Shown here: piece after piece, positions 1 through 10,207 of the stretch
How the letters are laid out: the number at the start of each line of letters is the position of its first letter
How positions within the stretch are numbered: the first letter of the stretch is position 1
NCBI GenBank assembly: GCA_002029295.1
Contig: MZGW01000003.1
Span: 186,001-250,000 of the forward strand
Source of the DNA: Alkalithermobacter paradoxus
GTDB taxonomy: Bacteria > Bacillota > Clostridia > Peptostreptococcales > Peptostreptococcaceae
Direction of reading: 5' to 3'
DNA length: 64,000 nt
The notes under the pieces: generated by a model
Databases searched by the model: none
Told to the model about the DNA's origin: nothing
Seen by the model: the letters and a program-made list of their open reading frames with translations, nothing else
Made by a program: the position numbers and the translations under genes

Positions 1-1
1 C

Positions 2-2407
2 TTTTATAGCATTTATTAGTGATTTTACACCTTCTTCAACTGTATCAGATTTTAGTCCTAAGGCCTTAGCTATTTGTGCGTATTTTTTATCTGCTATAAA
101 CTCTTTATATTTAGGGAATGCTGTTAATTTACTTGGTTTTGATGCGTTATATTCTATTACATGAGGAAGTAATATTGCATTTGCTCTACCATGTGGTATA
201 TGGAACTGACCTCCTAGTTTATGTGCTAAAGAATGATTTATTCCAAGGAATGCATTTGTAAATGCCATTCCAGCCATAGCAGATGCATTGTGCATTTTTT
301 CTCTTGCTTCTTTATCATTTCCATTTTTATATGCTCTAGGAAGATATTCAAATACAAGTTGTATGGCCTTTATAGCTAATGCATCTGTAAAATCTGTTGC
401 CATTATAGAAACATAAGCTTCTATCGCATGTGTAAGCACATCCATACCAGTATCTGCTGTTACGCTCTTTGGAACACTCATTACAAAACTTGGATCTAAT
501 ATCGCAACATCTGGAGTTAACTCGTAATCTGCAAGAGGATATTTTGTATTATTTTTCTTATCTGTTATAACTGTAAACGCTGTAACTTCTGAACCTGTTC
601 CAGATGTAGTTGGTATAGCTACTAACTTAGAGTGATTTCCTAATTTAGGGAATTTGAATGTTCTCTTTCTTATATCCATAAACTTAAGTTTAAGAGCATT
701 AAAGTCTAAATCTGGATGTTCATAGAATAACCACATTCCCTTAGCGGCATCTATAGGAGATCCACCACCTAGAGCTATTATGGTATCAGGTTTGAATTTT
801 CTCATTAAGTTAGCTCCATTCATAACTGTTTCAACTGATGGATCTGGCTCTACATCTGAGAATACTTCTACCATAACAGGATTTCTTCTTTTTCTTAAGT
901 GATATAACACTTTATCTACATAACCAAGTTCTGCCATTACTTTATCTGTAACTATAACCACTCTATCTACATTTGGCATCTTAGTCAAATACTGAACTGA
1001 TCCAAATTCATGATATATTCTTTCTGGAAGCTTAAACCACTGCATATTTACTCTTCTTTTCGTAACTTTCTTTACATTTACAAGATTTACTGCTGATACA
1101 TTGTCCGTTGTTGAGTTATTTCCCATTGAACCACATCCTAATGTAAGTGATGGTATATTTGTATTATATATATCTCCTATAGCTCCATGAGTTGATGGTG
1201 CATTTACAATAAGTCTTCCAGCTCTTACCTTATTTGAAAATTCATTTATAACCTTATCATTATTTGAATGTATAACAGCTGAATGTCCTAATCCACCAAA
1301 CTCTGTCATTTCTATTGCTCTTTGAATTCCTTCTTTGCTATTTTTAACTTTATAACAAGCTAATATAGGGCTTAATTTTTCTCTTGATAATGGATATTTT
1401 TCTCCTACACCTTCTAAATTTGCAACTAATATTTTTGTGTTTTCTGAAACATTTATTCCAGCCATCTTAGCTATTTCATAAGCACTTTGTCCAACTATCG
1501 CTGAGTTTATTGAGCATTTGTTTTCATCTATCGCAAACTTTTCAAGTTTTTGTGTTTCTTCTTTATTTAAGAAATAGCAGTCATATCTTTTCATTAAAGC
1601 TACTACATCATCATATATTTCTTCATCTATTATAACTGCTTGTTCTGATGCACATATCATTCCATTATCAAATGTCTTAGATAAAACTAAATCATTTACA
1701 GCTTGACTTACATCTGCGCTTTTTTCTATATAACAAGGAACATTACCTGCTCCTACTCCTAATGCTGGTTTTCCTGATGAATATGCAGCTTTAACCATTC
1801 CAGGTCCTCCTGTTGCTAATATAAGAGATACTCCTGAATGATTCATAAGCATATTCGATGCTTCTATCGATGGCTTATCTATCCATTGAATACAATCTTC
1901 TGGTGCTCCAGCTTTTATAGCAGCTTCTTTTACTATTCTTGCTGCTTCACTTGAGCACTTTTGAGCCGATGGGTGAAAACTAAATATAATTGGATTTCTA
2001 GTTTTCATTGCTATTATAGCTTTAAACATTGTAGTTGATGTAGGATTTGTAACAGGAGTAACTCCAGCTATAACCCCTATAGGTTCTGCTATTAAGCTAT
2101 ATCCTTCTTCTTCATTTTCTTCTATTACTCCTACTGTTTTATTGTACTTTATGCTATTGTATATGTATTCTGTAGCAAATATATTTTTTATTATTTTATC
2201 TTCATAAACTCCTCTTTTTGTTTCTTCAACAGCCATTTTAGCAAGCTCCATGTGATTTTCAATTCCTGCCATTGCCATTTCTTTTATAATGTTATCAACT
2301 GTTTCTTGATCTATATTCATAAACTCATCTTTTGCCTTGTTTGCCTTTAATACTAAATCATCAATCATAACCTTAACATCATTTTTTTGTTTTACTTCTT
2401 TAGACAT
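2..2407 (-). CDS. adhE: Bifunctional acetaldehyde-CoA/alcohol dehydrogenase AdhE (C-terminus off window)
   Basis: Two-step reduction of acetyl-CoA to acetaldehyde and ethanol with NADH, in the cytoplasm; a main electron sink in fermentation. About 802 codons are visible and roughly 65 residues are lost beyond base 1. The N-terminal aldehyde dehydrogenase half carries the catalytic Cys in GMICASEQ (about residue 255). The C-terminal iron alcohol dehydrogenase half has the NAD-binding [11 protein letters not shown] and the iron-ligand stretch with [10 protein letters not shown] and HIPHGRAN. The ATG at 2407 sits behind AAAGGAGATGG. It has its own promoter (2454-2482). I looked for a Rex operator (TTGTTAA-N4-TTAACAA), common for adhE in clostridia, and saw no clear match; only an imperfect 18-bp inverted repeat at 2423-2440 lies in the leader. 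No frameshift is visible. Confidence 0.97.
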   Translation of the reverse strand, partial: MSKEVKQKNDVKVMIDDLVLKANKAKDEFMNIDQETVDNIIKEMAMAGIENHMELAKMAVEETKRGVYEDKIIKNIFATEYIYNSIKYNKTVGVIEENEEEGYSLIAEPIGVIAGVTPVTNPTSTTMFKAIIAMKTRNPIIFSFHPSAQKCSSEAARIVKEAAIKAGAPEDCIQWIDKPSIEASNMLMNHSGVSLILATGGPGMVKAAYSSGKPALGVGAGNVPCYIEKSADVSQAVNDLVLSKTFDNGMICASEQAVIIDEEIYDDVVALMKRYDCYFLNKEETQKLEKFAIDENKCSINSAIVGQSAYEIAKMAGINVSENTKILVANLEGVGEKYPLSREKLSPILACYKVKNSKEGIQRAIEMTEFGGLGHSAVIHSNNDKVINEFSNKVRAGRLIVNAPSTHGAIGDIYNTNIPSLTLGCGSMGNNSTTDNVSAVNLVNVKKVTKRRVNMQWFKLPERIYHEFGSVQYLTKMPNVDRVVIVTDKVMAELGYVDKVLYHLRKRRNPVMVEVFSDVEPDPSVETVMNGANLMRKFKPDTIIALGGGSPIDAAKGMWLFYEHPDLDFNALKLKFMDIRKRTFKFPKLGNHSKLVAIPTTSGTGSEVTAFTVITDKKNNTKYPLADYELTPDVAILDPSFVMSVPKSVTADTGMDVLTHAIEAYVSIMATDFTDALAIKAIQLVFEYLPRAYKNGNDKEAREKMHNASAMAGMAFTNAFLGINHSLAHKLGGQFHIPHGRANAILLPHVIEYNASKPSKLTAFPKYKEFIADKKYAQIAKALGLKSDTVEEGVKSLINAIK

Positions 2408-2453
2408 AATACCATCTCCTTTGTTTGATAAATATCTAACCATGTTTGACTTA

Positions 2454-2482
2454 ATAATACATATTATTTTATATTTTGTCAA
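2454..2482 (-). promoter_or_regulatory. sigma-A promoter of adhE
   Basis: Reading the minus strand: TTGACA (2482-2477), 17-nt spacer, TATTAT (2459-2454). Predicted start near 2447, giving a leader of about 40 nt. An imperfect 18-bp inverted repeat (2423-2440, 7 of 9 pairs) overlaps the leader and could be an operator of unknown identity. Confidence 0.75.
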
Positions 2483-2646
2483 TCATTTTTCTATATTTTT
2501 CTAGATTTTTGTGCGGAAAACGTTTGTATTTAACCCTTCCTACTATTTATTTTTGTTGTTTTTTTATTATCAATCGTTATTTTTACATGTATAAATCTTA
2601 TGTTATAATTTTATGTTTGATATTGTTTTATCATTTGTGTATAATG

Positions 2647-2672
2647 AAAAAGGGACCATTTGGTCCCTTTTT
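2647..2672. terminator. Intrinsic terminator after the DUF1097 gene
   Basis: Perfect 12-bp stem AAAAAGGGACCA / TGGTCCCTTTTT with a 2-nt loop. A/T runs flank it on both sides, so it can work in either direction. It overlaps the stop codon of the minus-strand DUF1097 gene. Confidence 0.85.
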
Positions 2673-3171
2673 ATGCCTTTTTCATCTCAACATTATTATC
2701 TATATTTTTATTTTTTATCTTAGCTGCAAGTTTCGAAGCTTGATCACAGAAGTATCCAAGTATAGCTCCACAAAGTAGTCCAATCGCAGCCATTTTATAA
2801 TCTCCGTTTAGAGCAAATGTTATAAAGCATCCTATGAAACACGCAGGAACGGAAGATAGAATTTCAAATTTTGATTGGTAAATTACACATACAGTAACAA
2901 TTCCTGTAGTGATTATTATTCCCATAGCAGGTATTCCTATTAAGTTACTTACATATATAGAAGTTGTAGCCCAGAATATTCCACTTAAATTGCTTATATA
3001 TGATTTTATTGCATTTTTAAGGGGGTCTTTTTCTCCAACTACGAAGTAACTTGTGCAACCTGCAAATCCTACCCATGTAAATATTCCACTTAGAAAGCTT
3101 GCTGTTCCCCATGCCGTACATACGATACCCGTAAGAATTGCTGCTAATAATAATTCGCTAATAAGAATCAG
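2671..3171 (-). CDS. DUF1097 family membrane protein, probable CTG start
   Basis: Small hydrophobic integral membrane protein, 166 residues if it starts at CTG 3171. The internal ATG at 2925 would leave only 84 residues. The upstream frame is open and family-like: it reads SELLLAAILTGIVCTAWG and then TWVGFAGCTSYF, the DUF1097 hallmark (W-x-G-F-x-G-C-x-x-Y-F). There is no in-frame ATG, GTG or TTG upstream of 2925. A ribosome site AGAAGG (3183-3178) lies 6 nt before CTG ATT CTT, and a TATAAT box lies at 3200-3205. The start is therefore probably CTG (or the following ATT at 3168). About five membrane segments. Family function unknown; no partner genes nearby. Confidence 0.72.
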   Translation of the reverse strand: MILISELLLAAILTGIVCTAWGTASFLSGIFTWVGFAGCTSYFVVGEKDPLKNAIKSYISNLSGIFWATTSIYVSNLIGIPAMGIIITTGIVTVCVIYQSKFEILSSVPACFIGCFITFALNGDYKMAAIGLLCGAILGYFCDQASKLAAKIKNKNIDNNVEMKKA

Positions 3172-3199
3172 TCCTTTCCTTCTAGTCTCTGAAGAATAT

Positions 3200-3205
3200 A
3201 TTATA
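3200..3205 (-). promoter_or_regulatory. -10 box for the DUF1097 gene
   Basis: TATAAT on the minus strand, about 29 nt upstream of the CTG start. The -35 region is T-rich and poor, so only the -10 is supported. Confidence 0.45.
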
Positions 3206-3295
3206 TCAACAAAGATTAAAAAAGAAAAGGACTTTTCTACATATTTCTACATGTTATTATGTTTTTTAATATATAATTTATATTCTTATTTTACA

Positions 3296-3922
3296 TTAGA
3301 ATGTATGGGCAATATCCTTTGCTCTTTTGAGTGCTTCTTGTTTTATTTCATCGCTTTCACTTGGATTTTTGCCCATACCTTCTATAAATATTGATTCTAT
3401 AGATGTAATTCCAAGGAAATTTAGTATAAATCTTATATACTTATCTCCAAAGTCTACTTCTCCATTGTTATGCTTATAATAAATATCTCCACTTGATTGA
3501 ATATGAAGAGCCTTTTTGTTGTCTAAAAGTCCTATCGGCCCATCTTCTGTATACTTAAATGTCTTTCCTGCAATACAGATTGTATCTATATAAGCTTTCA
3601 TAATAGGAGGTATACTAAAATTCCACATAGGATTAATAAATACATACTTATCAGCTGAGACGAACTCATCTGATAGTTGATTTATTCTATCTATCTTTTT
3701 TCTTTCACTATCTGTTAAATCTTCTCCTTTTGCAAGCTTTCCCCATCCATTAAATACATCTTCATCTATATACGGTATATCGATTTTATAAAGGTCAAGC
3801 TCTACTACCTCATCATTTGGGTTTTTGCTTTTGTATATGTCTAAAAACTCATCTCCTACTTGTAAACTGTAGGACTGGCTTTCAACTTTAGGATTAGCTA
3901 CAATATAAAGTAATTTAGCCAT
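3296..3922 (-). CDS. azoR: FMN-dependent NADH-azoreductase (AzoR-like)
   Basis: Flavodoxin-fold NAD(P)H:quinone/azo oxidoreductase of about 208 residues, cytoplasmic, likely reducing quinones, azo dyes or nitro compounds with FMN. The N-terminus KLLYIVANPKVESQSYS is the phosphate-binding loop of the fold. NPMWNFSIPPIMKAYID is the conserved flavin-contacting stretch of the AzoR family. Two ATGs exist, at 3928 and 3922. The ribosome site GGAGG (3933-3929) touches the first ATG and is 6 nt from the second, so 3922 is chosen. The gene stands alone. The natural substrate cannot be read from sequence. Confidence 0.88.
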   Translation of the reverse strand: MAKLLYIVANPKVESQSYSLQVGDEFLDIYKSKNPNDEVVELDLYKIDIPYIDEDVFNGWGKLAKGEDLTDSERKKIDRINQLSDEFVSADKYVFINPMWNFSIPPIMKAYIDTICIAGKTFKYTEDGPIGLLDNKKALHIQSSGDIYYKHNNGEVDFGDKYIRFILNFLGITSIESIFIEGMGKNPSESDEIKQEALKRAKDIAHTF

Positions 3923-4024
3923 ATTCATCCTCCTCTTTGTTTTAAATATTAGCTAATTAAAACCTAACATTTAAAGTATATCCATATTCATCGGAATATA
4001 TATCAAGAAGGATGACAAAAGTCT

Positions 4025-6517
4025 TTATCTTTTTTCTAGTATTATATCTTCGTACCTTACTTTTCCTATTGGATTTAATACTACATTTGATACGCTATCT
4101 TTGTGTATATATGCTGTCTTTGGGTGATACAGTAGTATCCACGGCGCATCTTCAAGTATAATATCTTGTATTTTTTCATACATACTAGTTCTCTTCAAAG
4201 GATTTATAATTTTTTTGGCTTCATCCATAAGCTGAACAACCTCAGGATTGTCGTATCCACAGAAGTTTGTGTAATTACTCGGGTGGAATAAAGGCTCTAG
4301 ATAATTATCTGGATCTCCTGTATCTGCAATCCATCCCATTATGAATAAATCACTCTTAGCTATACTTTCTGGTTTTAGATAATTTTCTTTAGGGACTTGA
4401 ATTATCTGACACTCTATTCCTATTTCTTTTAAGTCTTTTACAATAAATTCTATAGTCTTTTCGTTATTTGTCTTTTTATTAGTATCATTTTTTTGAATTA
4501 TTATTTTGAGTTTTTCATTTATCCTTCCAACTCCAGACCTTTGAAGTATTTCTTTAGCTTTTCTTAAATCATATCTAAATCCTGAAATATTTTTATTATC
4601 TAATATAGTAGTTGGAAATACCCCTTTTGCTTCAGATGCCATATTGCTCATTACATCTTGTATTATTCTTTGTTTGTTTATAGCATAGTTTATAGCTTTT
4701 CTTACATCTTTATTTCTTGCAAATATGGAATTTGATTTTAGGTTAAATCCACAAAATACTGTGGTCATAACGTCTTGAGTTTTTATTTTATTTTCATATT
4801 TTGTAGTTTTGAATTCATCTATAGATATATTATTGTTTAGTATAACAAAGTCATATTTATCATCTATTATATTTTGTATAATATTCTCATCATTATAAAC
4901 AACTTCAATCTTGTCCACATAAGGTGCTCCTCCAAAGTATCCTTTACAAGCTGAAAGTATATACTTACTATCATCCTTGTGTTCTATTTTGTAAGGACCA
5001 CATCCTGTAAACACTCCTTTTAGTACATCTTCTTTTGCTAGTACAACACAGCAAGGTTGTGCTAAATTAAGTAAAAATCCACTATAAGAATTTTCTAGTT
5101 TTATAGATAGTCTATATCTATCAAGCACTTTTATTCCACTAACTTCTCTAGCCTTGCCCTCCATGTAATCCTTAGCTCCGTCTATAGGTGCTAAAAACCA
5201 ATTATTCGGTGATTTAAGAGAAGGACTTAGTACTCTTTCTAATGAATATTTAACATCTTCTGCTGTAACTTCTCTTCCATTATGGAATTTTGATCCTTTC
5301 CTTAAATTAAATATCCAAGTTAAGTTGTCTTCCTCCACATACCAACTCTTAGCTATTCCAGGCATTATATTTGTAGATTCACCCTGAGTTAGAAGTCCTA
5401 AATGTATATTGGTAAATATTCTAGAGCTTTCTTGATCAAATGCAATAGCTGGATCTAGTGTGGATATATCATTATTTATCCACGTTGTAAGTTTATATTC
5501 TTCATTAGCACTTCTTGCATTGAATATATTATCAGTTACATTCACTAAGTCTTTAGATGTTTTAGATAGCATTTGTATAGAAGATTTTGTATGTTCAGTA
5601 CTCATAAGAGCTATCTCTGTCATTGATATTACTTTTTCAGATACCGTTCTCATGTATTCTGTAGATTCCATTACCTTTTGAAGATTGTTAGTTTGATCAT
5701 TTATTGCACTATTTATCTCTTTTGTAACATCTGTTGTAGCACTTACTGACTGTATTATATTATTAAATACAGTATTTGTATCATTTGCTATTATTACTCC
5801 TTCTTTTACCTTAGCACTACTTTCATCCATAGCCTCTATAGTCTTTCCTATGCTATGCTCTATTTGTTTTATAGTTTTTGATATTTCCTCAACAGATTCA
5901 TTACTTCTTTGTGCTAACTTTCTTACTTCATCTGCAACAACAGAAAATCCTCTACCTGCCTCTCCTGCTCTTGCAGCTTCTATCGCAGCATTTAACGCTA
6001 AAAGATTTGTTTGATTTGCTATATCTTTTATTATTTTAAGCATTCCTTCTATCTGCGTTGATTGACTGCTTAAAGAGTTTACTACATTTTTTATATATTC
6101 AACTGAATTTTCTATTTCATTCATAGCTTTAATAGAGTTGTCAACAGCTACACTTCCCTGTTTTGCAACTTCCATTGTATGATTAGCTATTTCTTTTGAG
6201 CTTTCAGTGTTAGCATGAACTTGCTGAACAAATGCATAATAGTTTCTAACTTCATCTATAACATTATTAACAGATTCCATTTGGAATTCTGCATTTTTAG
6301 ATATATTGTTTATAGTATTAATTAAATTTTCTATTGAAAAGTCAGTTTCTTCTACTCTTTTGGATATTTTTTCTATTGTTGTTTTTTGATTCCTCATTAA
6401 AAGAACATTGCAACTTGGTTGTTCATCTTGTAATGTTAAAACTTTGCTTGCTGCAATTTCTTCATAAAGTTCTTCACTGTGTGAACTCCTTGATTTTGAG
6501 AAAAATTTTGAAATCAT
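4025..6517 (-). CDS. Soluble chemoreceptor (MCP) fused to a family 5 peptide-binding-protein domain
   Basis: 830 residues. Residues about 50-330 form a long coiled-coil MCP signalling hairpin with the conserved tip [20 protein letters not shown] through [12 protein letters not shown] (about 166-205), the part that docks CheA/CheW. From about 342 to the end it is an extracellular solute-binding protein family 5 (OppA/DppA) domain: [53 protein letters not shown]. There is no signal peptide and no membrane segment, so both parts should be cytoplasmic. By analogy with SgrR, which has a cytosolic SBP5 domain on a regulator, it probably senses an internal peptide, sugar phosphate or similar ligand and signals to the chemotaxis machinery; this is inference. 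The ATG follows AGGGGGG by 8 nt. It is monocistronic, and no che genes are in the window. Confidence 0.92.
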   Translation of the reverse strand: MISKFFSKSRSSHSEELYEEIAASKVLTLQDEQPSCNVLLMRNQKTTIEKISKRVEETDFSIENLINTINNISKNAEFQMESVNNVIDEVRNYYAFVQQVHANTESSKEIANHTMEVAKQGSVAVDNSIKAMNEIENSVEYIKNVVNSLSSQSTQIEGMLKIIKDIANQTNLLALNAAIEAARAGEAGRGFSVVADEVRKLAQRSNESVEEISKTIKQIEHSIGKTIEAMDESSAKVKEGVIIANDTNTVFNNIIQSVSATTDVTKEINSAINDQTNNLQKVMESTEYMRTVSEKVISMTEIALMSTEHTKSSIQMLSKTSKDLVNVTDNIFNARSANEEYKLTTWINNDISTLDPAIAFDQESSRIFTNIHLGLLTQGESTNIMPGIAKSWYVEEDNLTWIFNLRKGSKFHNGREVTAEDVKYSLERVLSPSLKSPNNWFLAPIDGAKDYMEGKAREVSGIKVLDRYRLSIKLENSYSGFLLNLAQPCCVVLAKEDVLKGVFTGCGPYKIEHKDDSKYILSACKGYFGGAPYVDKIEVVYNDENIIQNIIDDKYDFVILNNNISIDEFKTTKYENKIKTQDVMTTVFCGFNLKSNSIFARNKDVRKAINYAINKQRIIQDVMSNMASEAKGVFPTTILDNKNISGFRYDLRKAKEILQRSGVGRINEKLKIIIQKNDTNKKTNNEKTIEFIVKDLKEIGIECQIIQVPKENYLKPESIAKSDLFIMGWIADTGDPDNYLEPLFHPSNYTNFCGYDNPEVVQLMDEAKKIINPLKRTSMYEKIQDIILEDAPWILLYHPKTAYIHKDSVSNVVLNPIGKVRYEDIILEKR

Positions 6518-6623
6518 CTTTTGTCCCCCCTAACAAACTGTATGATTTTATATTATATCATCAATTTGTATAATAATCTAACTTTTGCAAATCTTTTTTA
6601 TGTTTCAAATGTACTAAAAATTT

Positions 6624-7214
6624 TTATTTAAATATTATATCTATATCTTCATACCCCAAGTCTTTTAGAAATTCTTCTAAGAAAGTTTTTGCATTATTTG
6701 TTGCCTCATCTAAAAAACCTTTACTTATTAACTCTTTTTCTATAATCACTTTTTCGGTAGATATTTCATCTAGCATATCTTGTAAGCTCAATTTATTAAA
6801 TATAGCGTTTTTTTCATCATATACATACACATTTCTTTCATCAACATTATGTTCTAGTATTACAGGTTTATTTAGTTCAATTTTTATGCTGTCTTTATTT
6901 ATACTTGCTACATTAATTTCATCTAATTTTATACCAGCTTTTATATATCCTTCGTATTTTATTAGAAATGATTTTTGAGTAAATGGTATTTCTATTTCTT
7001 TTATTTTTTTAGTTTCCTTAAATGACACTATATTACTGTAATAATATTTGGTAGTAGCAAGTTCAGATATTGTAGATAATTTTTCCATGATAATCGTGGA
7101 ATCTTTCTCCTTAAAATTTCCATAGTTTTTATTAATCATATAAATGCCTATAAAAGCTAATGATATAATTACAACAAGTATTATTGCTTTTATTTTATTT
7201 AAATTTTTAATCAC
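6624..7214 (-). CDS. DUF4230 domain protein, membrane-anchored
   Basis: 196 residues. One N-terminal membrane segment (about residues 9-27, IKAIILVVIISLAFIGIYM) anchors a soluble domain outside the membrane. The domain matches the DUF4230 pattern: an early ISELATTKYYYSNIV stretch, then KYEGYIKAGIKLDEI, then ELNKPVILEHNVDERNVYVYDEKN. Function unknown; the family is widespread in Clostridia and Bacteroidetes. It is divergent from the pyrophosphatase gene, with 81 nt between starts, and the MCP-SBP gene lies downstream. Confidence 0.75.
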   Translation of the reverse strand: MIKNLNKIKAIILVVIISLAFIGIYMINKNYGNFKEKDSTIIMEKLSTISELATTKYYYSNIVSFKETKKIKEIEIPFTQKSFLIKYEGYIKAGIKLDEINVASINKDSIKIELNKPVILEHNVDERNVYVYDEKNAIFNKLSLQDMLDEISTEKVIIEKELISKGFLDEATNNAKTFLEEFLKDLGYEDIDIIFK

Positions 7215-7295
7215 TATAACACCACCCTTTCAACATATCTGATATAATCAGTATATTAAAGTAAAGTGTAAATATTAACCAAAGGAGGCCTAAAA

Positions 7296-8906
7296 TTGTC
7301 TATATTAATATTTGGACACAAAAACCCAGATACAGATTCTGTGGCATCTAGTATTGCATTTTCAAACCTTAAAAGAAAATTAGGATACGAAACTATCCCT
7401 TGTGTTCTAGGAAATATAAGTAAAGAATCTAAGTTTGCTTTAGATTATTTCAAAGTAGAACATCCTAAAGTAATAAAAAATGTAAAGATACAAATAAAGG
7501 ATTTAAGCTATGATAAGATAGAAGGAATTTCTCCAAATATTTCTATACTATCTGCATACAAGCTCATGGAAAGCAAAAATATAAGAACTTTACCTATAGT
7601 AGATGAAAATAACAAGCTTTTAGGCATAGTTACTATGAAAGATATAGCTATGGATCTTATAAAAGGAGATTTCTATACTTTAAATACTTCTTTATCTAAT
7701 ATACTTAATGACTTAGACGGAGAAATTCTAGTTGGAGATGAATTTCTTGTTTTTGGAAAAATATCTGTACTAGCTTATTATTATGAAACAGTAAAGAAAG
7801 GTCATTTAGATAAAGATAGTATAATAATCGTAGGAGATAGATATGACATTATAGAGCACTGTATAAATTCGAAGGTAAAGCTTATTATATTAACAGGAAG
7901 TAAAGATTTGCCTGAAAAGTACATATCTTTAGCAAAGGCAAATCATGTTCCTATAATATCTGTTCCTACTGATACTTATACTACTTCAAAACTTATAAAC
8001 CAGTGCAACTACATTTCGTCTATAATGAGAAGAAATATTATAAAATTTGATGAAAATGAATATATAGAGGAAATAACAGATGATGTAATAGTTAATAACC
8101 TTAGAAACTACCCTATCGTTAGAGATAACAATATATTTTTGGGATTCTTAGGTAGAAAGCACTTAATAAATCCTAGTAAGAAAAAGGTTATATTAGTAGA
8201 TCATAATGAATACTCTCAAAGTGCCGAAGGGTTAAATGAAGCTGAAATACTAGAGATTGTTGACCACCATAAGATAGGTGATATATATACATCTATGCCT
8301 ATAAATTTTAGAAATATGCCCGTTGGAAGCACTTGTACTATAATATACAATATGTTCAAGGAGCAAAATGTAGATATAGATTATAAAACTGCTGGAATTT
8401 TAATTTCTGGTATAATATCAGACACCTTACTTTTCAAATCGCCTACTACAACAGTTCTTGATAGAAAGGCCGTTAGTGAGCTTAACGAGGTTGTTAATAT
8501 AGATATAAATACATTTGCAATGGATATGTTCAAAGCTGGTACTTCTCTTGAAGGATTTACTATAGATGAAATCTTTTATAGAGATTTTAAAGAGTTTAAT
8601 ATCGAAGGAACTAAAGCTGGAATGGGTCAAGTGTTTACACTTGATATAGAAGATGTTTTCAATAGAAAAGATGAGTTTATAAATTTCATAGAAAAAGTTC
8701 ACGAAGACAAAGGTTATTTCTTAACACTTCTTGTTGTAACAGATATATTAAAGGAAGGTTCTTATTTGCTTTATAAATGCGAAAATAATAGCTTAATGTC
8801 TATTGCTTTTGGTATTTCTGAGCAAGGGTCTTTCGTTGAAAATCTAGTTTCTAGAAAAAAACAAGTAGTTCCGAAGATATCTGAAAGCATTAAGATAATA
8901 AAATAG
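7296..8906 (+). CDS. ppaC: Manganese-dependent inorganic pyrophosphatase with CBS-DRTGG-CBS insert
   Basis: Family II pyrophosphatase, PPi to 2 Pi, cytoplasmic, Mn/Co dependent, 536 residues. DHH-family metal ligands: GHKNPDTDS (H8, D12, D14), VDHNE (301-305) and DHH (323-325). The DHHA2 domain is C-terminal. Between the first strand and the DHH core lies the regulatory insert typical of clostridial CBS-PPases: CBS (about 68-125), DRTGG (about 130-245), CBS (about 250-293). Known members are inhibited by AMP/ADP and activated by Ap4A. The start is TTG, supported by AAAGGAGG 7 nt upstream; no better codon is in frame. It ends in a bidirectional terminator shared with ppiB. Confidence 0.96.
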   Translation: MSILIFGHKNPDTDSVASSIAFSNLKRKLGYETIPCVLGNISKESKFALDYFKVEHPKVIKNVKIQIKDLSYDKIEGISPNISILSAYKLMESKNIRTLPIVDENNKLLGIVTMKDIAMDLIKGDFYTLNTSLSNILNDLDGEILVGDEFLVFGKISVLAYYYETVKKGHLDKDSIIIVGDRYDIIEHCINSKVKLIILTGSKDLPEKYISLAKANHVPIISVPTDTYTTSKLINQCNYISSIMRRNIIKFDENEYIEEITDDVIVNNLRNYPIVRDNNIFLGFLGRKHLINPSKKKVILVDHNEYSQSAEGLNEAEILEIVDHHKIGDIYTSMPINFRNMPVGSTCTIIYNMFKEQNVDIDYKTAGILISGIISDTLLFKSPTTTVLDRKAVSELNEVVNIDINTFAMDMFKAGTSLEGFTIDEIFYRDFKEFNIEGTKAGMGQVFTLDIEDVFNRKDEFINFIEKVHEDKGYFLTLLVVTDILKEGSYLLYKCENNSLMSIAFGISEQGSFVENLVSRKKQVVPKISESIKIIK

Positions 8907-8935
8907 GAAGAAACGTTAATTTCTTCCTATTTTCT
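8901..8935. terminator. Bidirectional terminator between ppaC and ppiB
   Basis: Perfect 13-bp inverted repeat AAATAGGAAGAAA / TTTCTTCCTATTT with a 6-nt loop, between convergent genes. Confidence 0.85.
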
Positions 8936-8936
8936 G

Positions 8937-9458
8937 TTAGTTTTTCTCTACTTCTCCGTATTCTACTCCAAAAGTTTCAACTGTTACATTTTTCATTCTT
9001 TGGTCTTCAAGTGGTCTATCCATGTGATTTGTTGTAACACTTACTATTCTATCTACTTCTTCCATTCCACTTATAACTCTACCAAAAGAAGCATATTGCC
9101 CATCTAAATGAGGAGATTTTGCAACCATTATAAAGAATTGTGATCCAGCAGAATTAGGCATTGAAGATCTTGCCATAGATATTACTCCTCTTTCATGCTT
9201 TAGGTTATTGGTGAACCCATTCATTGAGAATTCTCCTTTTATTGAGTATCCAGGTCCACCCATACCAGTTCCATTTGGGCATCCTCCTTGAATCATAAAT
9301 CCAGGTATTACCCTGTGGAATATAAGTCCATTATAGTATCCTTTTTTAACTAAAGATATAAAGTTTCTAACTGTATTTGGTGCAATATGTGGATATAATT
9401 CTATTTCTATCTTATTTCCATTTTCCATTTCTATAGTAACTATTGGATTTTTTTGCAT
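8937..9458 (-). CDS. ppiB: Peptidyl-prolyl cis-trans isomerase, cyclophilin type
   Basis: 173-residue single-domain cyclophilin that speeds proline isomerisation during protein folding; no signal peptide, so cytoplasmic. Active-site motifs: FHRVIPGFMIQGG with the catalytic Arg, SAGSQFFIM, and HLDGQYASFGRVISG. Length is normal for bacterial PpiB. The ATG is 7 nt from GGAG in AAAAAGGAGAG. The P-loop NTPase gene lies 41 nt upstream on the same strand, so the two may be co-transcribed. Confidence 0.96.
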   Translation of the reverse strand: MQKNPIVTIEMENGNKIEIELYPHIAPNTVRNFISLVKKGYYNGLIFHRVIPGFMIQGGCPNGTGMGGPGYSIKGEFSMNGFTNNLKHERGVISMARSSMPNSAGSQFFIMVAKSPHLDGQYASFGRVISGMEEVDRIVSVTTNHMDRPLEDQRMKNVTVETFGVEYGEVEKN

Positions 9459-9499
9459 AATATCTCTCCTTTTTATGTATTTGAAAAAGAAGCTGATTT

Positions 9500-10090
9500 T
9501 TACTCAGCTTCATCACACAATTCTAATGTTTCTTTGTACTCAAGTCCTAATACTGAAAGTATCTTTTTAGCCCTTTCTTTTGTGCTTCCTGTAATTTCCA
9601 TAAACTTTACATTTTCACTCTTTAAGAAAGTTAGTATAGCATCATCTACTGATTTTGCAATCTCTTCATCTTGCCATCTTACTCCATCTTGAACGTATCC
9701 AAATTCTCTTGGAACATAGAATATATAGTCATAATTTTGAATATCTTCTATAGCTAGTGAATAAAGATCTTTTAGTATTTCTATTTCTTTTTTGCTTCTA
9801 TCTTTATTGCCTAGCATAAATCTACCGTACACATACGGTATAAAAGTAGCATAATCAGTAAGTGCATATTCAAAATCAGACAAACCGTCTTCTAATTTCT
9901 TTTGTCCTAAATATATTCCATATTGCTCTGCTATACTTTCAATCATACCTTTTTCTTTTAAATACTCAGTTGAATATTCAAAGGCACAACCTACATCTAA
10001 TCCTAATATTTTCATTTCAACATAAAGATGCTGAATTAATGTAGTTTTACCACATCTTGGTCCACCTAGTATTGCAACTCTTTTAGCCAT
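9500..10090 (-). CDS. P-loop NTPase, AAA_28/NadR-kinase-like
   Basis: 196 residues. Walker A GGPRCGKTT lies at the N-terminus (about residues 9-17), with the overall layout of the AAA_28 group (PF13521: kinase-like ATPases related to the NadR kinase domain). Other conserved-looking parts are FEYSTEYLKEKGM and YDYIFYVPREFGYVQDGVRWQDEE. The latter resembles the acidic 'lid' segment that in relatives contacts a nucleoside or base. Substrate unknown; a small-molecule kinase role is the best guess. The ribosome site (GGAG) is 10 nt from the ATG. Confidence 0.7.
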   Translation of the reverse strand: MAKRVAILGGPRCGKTTLIQHLYVEMKILGLDVGCAFEYSTEYLKEKGMIESIAEQYGIYLGQKKLEDGLSDFEYALTDYATFIPYVYGRFMLGNKDRSKKEIEILKDLYSLAIEDIQNYDYIFYVPREFGYVQDGVRWQDEEIAKSVDDAILTFLKSENVKFMEITGSTKERAKKILSVLGLEYKETLELCDEAE

Positions 10091-10207
10091 CTAACATTCA
10101 CTCCGTAACCTTATATTTTTTAAGACGACTAATTTATTATACTAGTTTTTAGATGTATATTCAACCTAAGTATAAAAAGAATTTATGTATTTTCATATTT
10201 TACCAAA

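Noticed and set aside
2423..2440. Imperfect 18-bp inverted repeat in the adhE leader as a Rex operator
   Set aside because: It does not match TTGTTAA-N4-TTAACAA at the key positions, unlike the clear site at 45358-45375. Kept only as an unidentified inverted repeat.
3053..3394. Plus-strand ORF of 113 aa
   Set aside because: It lies opposite the conserved N-terminal half of the DUF1097 gene and the azoreductase end, with no ribosome site or family-like sequence.
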